Source: Chthoniobacter flavus Ellin428
GTDB lineage: Bacteria; Verrucomicrobiota; Verrucomicrobiia; Chthoniobacterales; Chthoniobacteraceae
Direction: 5' to 3'
Assembly: GCF_000173075.1 (NCBI RefSeq)
Contig: NZ_ABVL01000005.1
Coordinates: forward strand, 1 to 64,000
Length of the DNA: 64,000 nucleotides
Made by a program: the position numbers and the translations under genes. The notes beneath the pieces were generated by a model, which was not told the origin of the DNA, made no database searches, and worked only from the letters and a program-made list of their open reading frames with translations. This document shows positions 26,577 to 34,443 of this stretch, in pieces. Within the stretch, counting starts at the first letter, position 1. The number at the start of each line of letters is the position of its first letter.

Positions 26577-28648
26577 ACTTGGCGACGATGAACGGAAGTG
26601 ACACCTGCAAACCGCTGCTCGCCATGGCACGGCCGGAGATGTTTCGGGAAAATGCTTTTCGCATCACCGGCCTGCCGGTGGATGCGACGACGCGGGAACT
26701 TTCCCGGCATGCCGACAAGCTCAAGATGTTGGAGGAACTGGGGCGGGGCGAGAGCGTGCACACTGCGGCATTCGCGCTATCTCCACCGCCGGGTGTTGAC
26801 CAGATTCGCGACGCCATGGGATGCCTGCGCGACCCGGAGCGACGGGTTCTCGACGAGCTGTTTTGGTTCTGGCCCGAGACTTTCGGCCAGAGCAGGAACG
26901 ACCCCGCGATCCAGGCCCTGGCTGGCGGCGACCGCGAGACAGCGCTGGAGATCTGGCTCTTGAAAGAGACCAATCCCACCACGGGAGTCACCGCCATGCA
27001 CAATGTCGCTGTGCTCTGGCAATTGGTCGCTCTCGAGTGGGAGGAATACGCGGGCGAGCGGGAAATCGACGAACGCCAGCGTCAGGAAATCGAACGCTAT
27101 TGGCGGGATTCCTATAAACGCTGGAACGTTCTCACGGCGGATGATCTCTTTTGGGAAAACCTCGGCGCGCGGGTGAAGCAGCTTGATGATCCGCGGTTGA
27201 ACTCCGGCTTTGCCCAGCGCGTCCGGGCGACGCTTCCGCAGGCCCTCGACAAGATCAATGCCCAACTGGCGGTGCGCTATGCGGAAGGCGGCCGCATGGC
27301 TCTGGCCCGCGTGCACGTGGATTTGATGCGGGAGACGTGCGTCGACGCCGGCGAACTTGGGAGATCGGTCGAGCTCGTGCTGGCGCCGACCAGGGCGCGG
27401 TTGCAACAACAGCTCGCGCGGGCCAAAGAACAGGAAGGAAAAAATTCCGCGGGAGCCGGTCAGGTCGTGCGTGAATTGCTGGAACATGCCCAGAGGTCTT
27501 TCGCCCTTTACGATCTGTTTCATGGTGCGGAGAGCGCCGCGAAGAATGATCTCTCGGATGAAGTCGCGACCCTTTGTCTGCGCCTGCTCGTCGAGTATGA
27601 AAAGGCGACCACTCGCACGCAGGATTGCCTCGATCTGCTGAAATCGGTGCTGCCCCTGGCGAAGGCGAGAGAGTTGCACCAGCATGCGGCGAAGCTGATC
27701 GCCCAAGCTGAGGCGAAGCTGGAAGACCTCGAGGCGAATGCCCAGCTCCAGGCTCATCACACGGCGCTCCGCGAAATCCTCGAGAGCAAGGCTTCGCCCA
27801 AAGAGCGCCTGCATCGGCTCAAAAAAGAGATCGTTCCCGTGCTGGCGAAGTGGAACTACACGCAAAAGTTTGGCGCCTCGAAGGATCAGTTTTCCGAAAA
27901 CGTGGCCCGCTGTTTCCTGGCGGTGATGGTCAGTGCCCATACGGAGCACGATTTCGACACCGCCTTGGAAGCTGTTGTCATTGCGGGGGAGTTCGCCAAA
28001 AATGAGCAGACCAGGCAGCGGATCGAGCGGGACAAGGAACAACTCGTCCGGGAGAAAGCCGCTGCACGACAAAATGATCTCTCACTGAAAATCCGCGGAG
28101 ATATCATCGAGATCACCCGGGAGACATTTCGCTTCAACGGCAAAGCCATTCCGGCGACAGATATCAGCGGTATCCGCTTCGGCGTCCATCGGGAGAATGG
28201 CTCGAACAATACTTCCTACAAGGTGGGTGTGACCAGTTGGCACCGCGGGACGGTGAACATCGAGTGCCGGCGATTGCTGCGGAGCGAGTCGCAGGCGCAG
28301 ACTGACTATCGGCTGCTGGTGACCGGACTTTGCAAGCAGATCGGGTCCGGGGTGGTGATGCGGTTGGTGGAAAAGCTTTTCCAAGGTTCGGAGATTTCCT
28401 TTGGAGATTGCCGGCTGAGCAGCAAAGGACTTGCCGCCACCACCGGCGTGCTCGTTTTCAAAAAACACCATCTCATCCCGTGGCCTGAAATCCGCGTGGA
28501 AAAGGACAACGAATCTTTGTTCCTGCGCTCTGCGCGGAACCCGAAGTTCGTCAAGAAATTTGCCCTGCGTCACGTTTGGAACGCGGTGTTTTTCCAGGAA
28601 ATCGTCAACGCCGTGCTCACCCGCCTCACGATGCAAACCAGGCGCTGA
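26573..28648 (+). CDS. FWFWP-module protein 2 (J-domain-like, second paralog)
   Basis: A 691-residue protein with the same N-terminal module as the gene at 24212 (ENAFRITGLPVDATTREL, DPERRVLDELFWFWP) and the same helical middle region (FFALYDL-type segments and NDLSDEV in both). It differs at the end: residues about 500-690 are strand-rich (GDIIEITRETFRFNGKAI, SGIRFGVHRENGSNNTSYKV, NIECRRLL) and resemble a PH-like domain. No HPD and no membrane segment. Start overlaps the upstream stop by 4 bp and the GrpE-like gene follows after 13 bp, so it is co-translated with the chaperone set. Function unknown; an Hsp70 co-chaperone role is inferred from context. Confidence 0.85.
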   Translation: MNLATMNGSDTCKPLLAMARPEMFRENAFRITGLPVDATTRELSRHADKLKMLEELGRGESVHTAAFALSPPPGVDQIRDAMGCLRDPERRVLDELFWFWPETFGQSRNDPAIQALAGGDRETALEIWLLKETNPTTGVTAMHNVAVLWQLVALEWEEYAGEREIDERQRQEIERYWRDSYKRWNVLTADDLFWENLGARVKQLDDPRLNSGFAQRVRATLPQALDKINAQLAVRYAEGGRMALARVHVDLMRETCVDAGELGRSVELVLAPTRARLQQQLARAKEQEGKNSAGAGQVVRELLEHAQRSFALYDLFHGAESAAKNDLSDEVATLCLRLLVEYEKATTRTQDCLDLLKSVLPLAKARELHQHAAKLIAQAEAKLEDLEANAQLQAHHTALREILESKASPKERLHRLKKEIVPVLAKWNYTQKFGASKDQFSENVARCFLAVMVSAHTEHDFDTALEAVVIAGEFAKNEQTRQRIERDKEQLVREKAAARQNDLSLKIRGDIIEITRETFRFNGKAIPATDISGIRFGVHRENGSNNTSYKVGVTSWHRGTVNIECRRLLRSESQAQTDYRLLVTGLCKQIGSGVVMRLVEKLFQGSEISFGDCRLSSKGLAATTGVLVFKKHHLIPWPEIRVEKDNESLFLRSARNPKFVKKFALRHVWNAVFFQEIVNAVLTRLTMQTRR

Positions 28649-28661
28649 CCCTCCCCTAATT

Positions 28662-29144
28662 ATGCCCGATGAATTCAACATACCCACGCCCCAGTGGCCC
28701 GACGAAGAGAAGTTTGTCGAGGCCATGGCGGCACAAATCAAAGCGCTGCGCCCTTCTGCGGAAAGCGGTGGCGAAACACGCAAGGTCGTTCCCGTCGAAG
28801 TGGTGAAAGCAATTGCGGACATCGCAAATCACCTGTGGAAGGCCCACACCAAGATGCTCGATACGTCTACCGGCGAAGTGCGCGAGGAGATGAAGCGGGT
28901 TTACCGGCACGTCGACGGCTCGCTCGAGAGCCTGACCGGCATCGGAGTGGAAGTGAAGGACCACACCGGCGATATCTTTGATTACGGCCTGCCGTTGAAG
29001 GTCATCACCACGCAGCCCACCCCTGGCCTCACGCGGGAGAAAGTCATCGAGACGATCAAACCCACGATCTATTGGCAGCGGCAGATCATTCAAATGGGGG
29101 AGGTCGTCATTGCCACCCCCGCATCCACCGAAACCCAAGCATGA
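28662..29144 (+). CDS. Divergent GrpE-like protein
   Basis: 160 residues, directly before and 4-bp overlapping the Hsp70 gene. Residues about 40-95 are a long helix (VVKAIADIANHLWKAHTKML). The C-terminal part (IGVEVKDHTGDIFDYGLPL, then VIATP at the end) follows the GrpE beta-wing pattern, in which G-x-FD is followed by a strand ending in V-x-VA. Canonical GrpE is about 190 residues with a stronger motif, so this is a distant relative at best. If right, it is the nucleotide-exchange factor dedicated to the adjacent Hsp70. Confidence 0.62.
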   Translation: MPDEFNIPTPQWPDEEKFVEAMAAQIKALRPSAESGGETRKVVPVEVVKAIADIANHLWKAHTKMLDTSTGEVREEMKRVYRHVDGSLESLTGIGVEVKDHTGDIFDYGLPLKVITTQPTPGLTREKVIETIKPTIYWQRQIIQMGEVVIATPASTETQA

Positions 29145-31624
29145 GCAGAACCACCATCGACTTCGGCATCGACCTCGGCACGACCAACAGCGCCATCGCG
29201 GTGCTCAACGGCGTGAACGCGGAGATCATCAAGAACAACGACCAGCACGACATTACTCCCTCCGCGGTGAGCATCGATAAAAAGGGAACGTTGCGCGTCG
29301 GGCAGCGGGCCAAGAACCTGATTTCCGACTCTGCCAGGAGCGACGCCTACGTCGAATTCAAACGCCAGATGGGCAGCAATCACGAATACAAATTCGAGAG
29401 CAGTGGGCTGGCCCGGAAGCCGGAGGAGCTCTCCGCAGAGGTGCTGAAATCCCTGCGGGCCGATGTGCAACAGCGCACGGAGGAAGTCGTCGAAGCCGCG
29501 GTCATTACCGTGCCGGCGGCCTTTGAATTGCATCAGTGCGATGCGACCCGGAAGGCGGCGCAACTGGCTGGTTTCCGTGACAGCCCGCTGTTGCAGGAGC
29601 CGGTGGCGGCGGCGCTGGCCTATGGTTTTCAGGCGGACGAAGAGAAGGCCTACTGGCTCGTTTACGATTTCGGTGGAGGCACTTTCGATGCGGCGATCAT
29701 CAAGGCCGAGGAAGGCACTATCCATGTGGTCAATCATGGCGGGGACAATTTCCTCGGCGGTTCCGATATCGACTGGGCGCTGGTCGAGGATTTGATCGTC
29801 CCGCGCTTGCTCGGTGAATTCAAACTGGAGGGTTTCCGGCGCGGTAACCCGCTGTGGCGGCAGGCCTTTGCCAAGTTGAAGCGCGCGGCGGAAGTGGCGA
29901 AGATTGAGCTGTCGCGCAACGAGCGCGCCACGCTGGAAAGTTGCAAGTTCACTGATGGTCGCGGAGAGGAAATCGAATTCGAGTGCGAACTGACCCGGGC
30001 GGAGCTGCTTCGAGTCGCCGAGCCGATCATCGTTCGCTCCGCGAAGATCTGTCAGCGCGTGCTCGAAGAAAAGAATCTCGGCCGCGATGCGGTGAAGAAA
30101 GTGATTCTCGTCGGCGGGCCCACCCTCGCGCCCTATTTCCGCGAACTTCTTGGACGCAGTCTCGGCATCCCTCTCGACCACAGCGTCGACCCTCTCACCG
30201 TGGTGGCGCGGGGCGCTGCGGTTTTTGCCGGGACCCAGCGGTTCAATGGCCGTGCCGCAGCTCCTGTGCCGGCCGGGGAATACTCGGTCGATCTGCGGCA
30301 CAAGCCGGTGGGCATGGACAGTGCGCCGATGGTCGGTGGAAAAATCTCCGGCGCTTCGACGGAGGATTTCACCGGCTTTACTCTGGAGCTGGTCAACACG
30401 AAGACCCAGTGGCGCAGTGGCCGGATCCCTCTGCGTGCGGATGGTGTCTTCATCGCCACCCTCCATGCGGAACGCGGCGACCGAAATCAATTCGCCATTG
30501 AGTTCCTCGATCCGAGCGGTCGCCAGCAAAAGACCACCCCCGACACGCTGACTTATACGATTGGCGCGGTGGTGGAGGAGCAGCCGTTGATTCATACGAT
30601 GGGGGTTTCTCTGGCGAATAATGAATACGACAAGCTGTTCGAGAAGGGTCGCGGCCTGCCGCTGAAGGAGAGGCGCGATTATCGGACGACCCACCCCATC
30701 CGGCAGGGGCAGCGTACGGATGTTTTCCGAATCCCGGTGGTCGAAGGCGAAGCGGACTGCGCCGACCGCAACCGCCTGGTCGGGTATCTCGAAATCACGG
30801 GAGAGCAAATCCGGCGTGATCTTCCGGCCAACAGTGAAGTGGAGGTCACGCTGAAAATCGACGAGTCGCGCATCGTGACCGTCACGGCTTACGTGCCGTT
30901 GTTGGATGAGGAGTTTGCCGTGAAGCTCGACATGCAGAAAAACGATCCCAAACCGGAGGACCTGCAGGCCGATTTCAATACCGAGATGCGGCGCTTTCAC
31001 GAAGTGCGGGTGAAAGCCGAAGAGGCCAGGGATGAAGGAGGACTGGAAATGATTCGCGAGGTCGAGGCATCGCTTCTTTTGCGCGAAGTCCGGGAAGGGG
31101 TTGCGGCCGCGAAGGGGGATCCCGGGGCTGCGGCGAAATGTCAGCAGCGTCTGCTGCAGTTGAAACTCAAGCTCGATGAAGTCGCCGATGTCCTCGAGTG
31201 GCCGGCGCAGGTCGTGGAAGCCCGTAAGCTGCTCGGTGAGTTGAACGCGGTGGTCAAGCAGAGCGGCTCACCCGCCCAGCGCGACGAAGCGGCCCTGTTG
31301 GTCGAGGAAACGGAAGGGATCATCGCCGGCAAACGTCAGATGGATCGGCTGCGTAAGAAAGTGGAGCGAGTCCGCCAACTCCATTGGGCGATCGTTTCGG
31401 CACAGCCCGCTTTCTGGATTCATCAATTTCACTGGATTGAAATGCAACGGGCGCGGGCGACGGACCAGGCTCGTGCTACTCGCCTGCTGGAGCAGGGGCG
31501 CGATTGTATCGCGAAAAACAACACGGCGGGATTAAAGAACGTCGTGTGGCAGTTCTGGGATTTGCTGCCGCGCGAGGTCGTCGCCGCCGCCCAGCGCGGG
31601 TACCAATCCGGATTGGTCCGGTGA
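29141..31624 (+). CDS. Hsp70-family chaperone with extended C-terminus
   Basis: 827 residues against about 640 for DnaK. The ATPase domain (1 to about 380) is complete: GIDLGTTNSAIAVLNG, VPAAFELHQCDATRKAA, VYDFGGGTFDAAII and ILVGGPTLAPYFRELL. A beta-rich substrate-binding domain follows to about residue 600. The last 220 residues are helical and charged, much longer than a DnaK lid, and lack the acidic DnaK end. The ATG before SRTTIDFGID overlaps the GrpE-like stop by 4 bp. I leave the symbol empty because it is a specialised paralog; a housekeeping dnaK is expected elsewhere. Expected role: ATP-dependent binding of specific clients supplied by the operon partners. Confidence 0.95.
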   Translation: MSRTTIDFGIDLGTTNSAIAVLNGVNAEIIKNNDQHDITPSAVSIDKKGTLRVGQRAKNLISDSARSDAYVEFKRQMGSNHEYKFESSGLARKPEELSAEVLKSLRADVQQRTEEVVEAAVITVPAAFELHQCDATRKAAQLAGFRDSPLLQEPVAAALAYGFQADEEKAYWLVYDFGGGTFDAAIIKAEEGTIHVVNHGGDNFLGGSDIDWALVEDLIVPRLLGEFKLEGFRRGNPLWRQAFAKLKRAAEVAKIELSRNERATLESCKFTDGRGEEIEFECELTRAELLRVAEPIIVRSAKICQRVLEEKNLGRDAVKKVILVGGPTLAPYFRELLGRSLGIPLDHSVDPLTVVARGAAVFAGTQRFNGRAAAPVPAGEYSVDLRHKPVGMDSAPMVGGKISGASTEDFTGFTLELVNTKTQWRSGRIPLRADGVFIATLHAERGDRNQFAIEFLDPSGRQQKTTPDTLTYTIGAVVEEQPLIHTMGVSLANNEYDKLFEKGRGLPLKERRDYRTTHPIRQGQRTDVFRIPVVEGEADCADRNRLVGYLEITGEQIRRDLPANSEVEVTLKIDESRIVTVTAYVPLLDEEFAVKLDMQKNDPKPEDLQADFNTEMRRFHEVRVKAEEARDEGGLEMIREVEASLLLREVREGVAAAKGDPGAAAKCQQRLLQLKLKLDEVADVLEWPAQVVEARKLLGELNAVVKQSGSPAQRDEAALLVEETEGIIAGKRQMDRLRKKVERVRQLHWAIVSAQPAFWIHQFHWIEMQRARATDQARATRLLEQGRDCIAKNNTAGLKNVVWQFWDLLPREVVAAAQRGYQSGLVR

Positions 31625-31638
31625 CGCCGGGAGGCCTT

Positions 31639-32091
31639 ATGGAAACGCCCGAAAAAGCCAGCCAGCAGTTCCGCGAAACGGTACAGACGTGCTTCGCGCA
31701 GATGCGTGTCGCCCGGGCCGCGGAACTGGCCAGGTCCCGCCGCTATCGTGAGGCCGAAGACCTTTTGACAGGACATGAAGGAAACCCCTCGGATCCCCGG
31801 GAGCTCGATCTGCTCGCGCGGATCGCGGCTCAGCAGCGGCAATATCCCCGCGCCCGTCATCTCTGGGAAGTAGCGCTGCAACGGCTCCCCGGTCAGGCGG
31901 AATACGAGCGGGCCATCGTGCGCACCCGACGCGCGGAACGGCTCCAGACGATCGGGCGCATCGTCGCACTTCTTGTGGTCGTAGCGCTCGTGGTGGCCGG
32001 ATTCAATCCATGGATCCGGTCCCGTGTGGGTGAGATTCGCGCGCAGATCAAGATTCTGGGTGGTCAGCGACCACCAGCCCCTGCGCCATGA
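31639..32091 (+). CDS. Membrane-anchored helical-repeat (TPR-like) protein of the Hsp70 operon
   Basis: 150 residues. The N-terminal 100 are paired helices of TPR type (ARAAELARSRRYREAEDLL, LDLLARIAAQQRQYPRARHLW). One membrane helix (IVALLVVVALVVAGF) follows at about 108-124, and then a short proline-rich tail. Orientation is probably cytoplasmic repeats. The ATG has a good Shine-Dalgarno (GGGAGG, 5 bases); a GTG at 31621 overlapping the Hsp70 stop is the alternative. It could recruit Hsp70, whose tail might bind the repeats, to the membrane. Confidence 0.75.
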   Translation: METPEKASQQFRETVQTCFAQMRVARAAELARSRRYREAEDLLTGHEGNPSDPRELDLLARIAAQQRQYPRARHLWEVALQRLPGQAEYERAIVRTRRAERLQTIGRIVALLVVVALVVAGFNPWIRSRVGEIRAQIKILGGQRPPAPAP

Positions 32092-32636
32092 AGGTGCGCC
32101 ATTCCGAAAGCCTCATCCTCATCTGGCAATTGGCAAGGCTGGAAGCCGGGCGGCTTCGTGCCGCAACCATCGAACCGAATCACTTGCTCCTCGCGTTGTG
32201 CAAATCGGTCGACCTGGATCTGCTGGTTCTCGTATCGAAGGATGCTCCGAATCGCGACGAAGTGCTCGAGGAATTGCTGCGTGAAGTCCGCCGTCTGCGG
32301 ACGATCTTTAAAACCGTGGGGCTCGATGCCCGCAGTTTTCGCCATGCCCTGCGCAGTCGGAGTGGCAGTGGTGATTGGAACGAGGCGGTCGAACCGACCT
32401 CCAGTTTGCATCGGAGTCCAGCGGCCAAACAGGTCTTTGCCGAGGCCGGCCATCTTGCGGAGCTCTCCGGCCTGACGGTATTCCCGGTGCAATTGCTTTG
32501 TGCTTTGCTGGCGAACGAAGATCGGTTGCGGGATGGCCTGCTGCGCGAACTTGGCGTTGAACCGGAGCGCCTGCGCCAGGCGGTCCAGCGCGAAATCCTG
32601 CCCGCTGGTAAGCGATTGCCACCGGGTCAAAATTGA
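32088..32636 (+). CDS. Stand-alone Clp N-domain (double Clp-N repeat) protein
   Basis: 182 residues with two Clp-N repeats and nothing else: the first at about 5-80 (IWQLARLEAGRLRAATIEP, then HLLLALCKS), the second at about 105-175 (SPAAKQVFAEAGHLAELSGL, then VFPVQLLCALLANED). No AAA+ module is present, so it cannot unfold proteins itself; isolated Clp-N proteins such as ClpS-independent adaptors bind clients or partner ATPases. Start overlaps the previous stop by 4 bp (ATGA). It is the last gene of the operon. Confidence 0.85.
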   Translation: MKVRHSESLILIWQLARLEAGRLRAATIEPNHLLLALCKSVDLDLLVLVSKDAPNRDEVLEELLREVRRLRTIFKTVGLDARSFRHALRSRSGSGDWNEAVEPTSSLHRSPAAKQVFAEAGHLAELSGLTVFPVQLLCALLANEDRLRDGLLRELGVEPERLRQAVQREILPAGKRLPPGQN

Positions 32637-32732
32637 ACGGTCGAACGTTGAGATGAGGCGGCCATTGGGCCCGGTCTTGTTGTCGGTAGACCGCGAAGAC
32701 GAATGGTCGTCGCCGCTCAGACATCCGGTGGC

Positions 32733-33026
32733 TCACGCCGTGGCGGCCAATGCCCGAGCCCTGTTCGACGGGACGTGGCGCGGCTCGCTCGAAGCCCGGC
32801 CCAAGGACTGGGAAGCGCCGGGCTGCCATTCGACGCACGCTCCCGCTGGAATGCCATACATCACGGTGTGCAAGGCCACGGCCTTTTGGATTTCGGCCAA
32901 CCGGGTCGCGATCACTCTGGCCTGCAACTCGTTGCTTTTGGCTTCCTCGCGCAGACGGGCGGATTCGGCGACGAGTCGAGCCACCTCTTCGCGCAATTCT
33001 TCGGAGTGGAGTTCGTGTGCGTTCAC
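32733..33026 (-). CDS. Possible small coiled-coil protein
   Basis: The 508-base gap from 32637 to 33144 holds only this frame of note. From a GTG it gives 97 residues. The first 55 have a regular heptad pattern (SEELREEVARLVAESARLRE, then ARVIATRLAEIQKAVAL), which is unlike random sequence. The remainder is low-confidence. No Shine-Dalgarno is seen. It lies 118 bp downstream of the polyprenyl synthase on the same strand and is convergent with the Clp-N gene. The opposite strand is also open here. Confidence 0.4.
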   Translation of the reverse strand: MNAHELHSEELREEVARLVAESARLREEAKSNELQARVIATRLAEIQKAVALHTVMYGIPAGACVEWQPGASQSLGRASSEPRHVPSNRARALAATA

Positions 33027-33144
33027 ATCGGGGGATCGAGAAGGAGCCGGGCTTCGGACGCCTCACCGGCCGGCAAATCGCCCCCCCGAGGGCGCGTTCA
33101 GGGTCGCTTTCGCTGGAATCTGAATGCGCGCTCCCGGCGCCCGT

Positions 33145-34137
33145 TTACACCGTGAATTGCCCGATCATCCGATCGAGCGTCGTGACCAGCCCGCCGAGGG
33201 CGTCGCGGTATTTATTTTCCGGGACGATCTGCAGGCGGCCTTCGGCTTCGCGCAACATCTTGCGGCCGGTGGCGATGGCGCTCTTCACGGCGCCGGCGGC
33301 GATGGCTTTCTCGGCCAGGGCGAGGATGTCGGCTTCGTCGCCGTTGAGGATGATCTCGCTCAGGCGATGGCGTTCGGCTTCGTCGGAAATTTGGAGGAGA
33401 TGCAGGATGGGCAGGGTGAGCTTGCCCTTGCGCAGGTCGCTGCCTAGGGTCTTGCCGGCCTTGGCTTCGTCGCCGGCCAGGTCGAGGACATCATCGTAAA
33501 TTTGGTAAGCCGTGCCGAGCTGCAGGCCGAAAATGCGCAGGGCATCGATGACTTCCGGGGCGGCCTCATTGATCAGCGCGCCGAGTTCGCAAGCCGCAGC
33601 AAAGAGGGCCGCGGTCTTCATCTCGATGATCTTGTAGTAATCCGGCACGCTGAGCTTCAAGTCGAAGCGGCGCTGGGTCTGGATGATCTCCCCCGAGCAC
33701 ACCTCGCTGGCCGCGTGGGCGATTCGACGGCTGATCTCGCCATTGGGAAAGCTGGTGGAAAGCTTCAGGGCGTGGGCGAAGAGGCAGTCGCCGAGCAGGA
33801 CGGAGATGGCGTTGCCCCATTTGGCGTTGGCCGTGGGCTGGCCGCGGCGCTTGTCGGCGCCATCGAGGATGTCGTCGTGGACCAGGGTGGCGGCATGGAT
33901 GAGCTCGAGGATGACCGCGAGGTCTAAATGGCTGGGGCAGATATTGCCGGTCGCGCCGCCAGCCAGGAGGGCGAGGGCGGGGCGGAGGCGTTTGCCGTGG
34001 CTTTCGACGGCGTAAGCTACGTAGCCTTCCACGGCGGGGTCAAAGGCCCGGGCCTGCTGGCGGATGCGTTCTTCTACAGAGTAAAGCTGGGCATTGATGA
34101 GCTCGAAGGGGACCTTCAGGGCCTGAGTTTTATCCAT
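33145..34137 (-). CDS. Polyprenyl diphosphate synthase (octaprenyl/heptaprenyl type)
   Basis: Trans-prenyltransferase that builds the isoprenoid tail of quinones. Both aspartate-rich motifs are present: LVHDDILDGADKRRG (first) and QIYDDVLDLAGDEAKAGK (second), along with GKRLRPALALLA near the N-terminus. The 330-residue length fits long-chain synthases such as IspB. A second in-frame ATG lies 13 codons further upstream. Chain length cannot be read from sequence with confidence. Confidence 0.92.
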   Translation of the reverse strand: MDKTQALKVPFELINAQLYSVEERIRQQARAFDPAVEGYVAYAVESHGKRLRPALALLAGGATGNICPSHLDLAVILELIHAATLVHDDILDGADKRRGQPTANAKWGNAISVLLGDCLFAHALKLSTSFPNGEISRRIAHAASEVCSGEIIQTQRRFDLKLSVPDYYKIIEMKTAALFAAACELGALINEAAPEVIDALRIFGLQLGTAYQIYDDVLDLAGDEAKAGKTLGSDLRKGKLTLPILHLLQISDEAERHRLSEIILNGDEADILALAEKAIAAGAVKSAIATGRKMLREAEGRLQIVPENKYRDALGGLVTTLDRMIGQFTV

Positions 34138-34253
34138 CGTTTCCGGTGTGTTTTCGAGCTTTGTGAAATTTTTCACAAGGTTAACGGTAAGGTTGTCGCC
34201 TTTCTAAGTCAATACGGGTGCAAAAACCGCCTCGGATGACAGAAAAATTGCCC

Positions 34254-34370
34254 GGGCGCAATAATTTCTCGCTGGTTCATTTGCGCCCTGCCCAATGCTG
34301 CATATGTTCGCTGTGGGTGTTTGTGTTGTTGGGTTGGAACCGCGCAGCTTTTTGGGTGGCTGCGCGGTTC
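34254..34370 (+). promoter_or_regulatory. Structured leader upstream of purH
   Basis: The 306-base gap before purH holds three stems in sequence. GGGCGCAA (34254) pairs with TTGCGCCC (34281). CCCAA (34291) pairs with TTGGG (34329). GAACCGCGCAGC (34337-34348) pairs perfectly with GCTGCGCGGTTC (34359-34370) around TTTTTGGGTG. No T-run follows the last stem. The region could be a cis-regulatory RNA of purH or a small RNA; I do not recognise a known riboswitch class. Confidence 0.45.
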
Positions 34371-34443
34371 ACTTTGTACGGATAGGGGCTAAAAAAACGC
34401 TCTTGGAGACCGTGCGCGCCTGCCCTACCGTCCCACCCCTCGC

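Noticed and set aside
24212..28648. Calling the FWFWP proteins DnaJ
   Set aside because: No HPD motif in either; only helix spacing and context suggest a J-like role.
29090..31000. Long minus-strand open frame opposite the Hsp70 gene
   Set aside because: Arises from high GC and codon bias opposite a clear Hsp70; no recognisable motifs.
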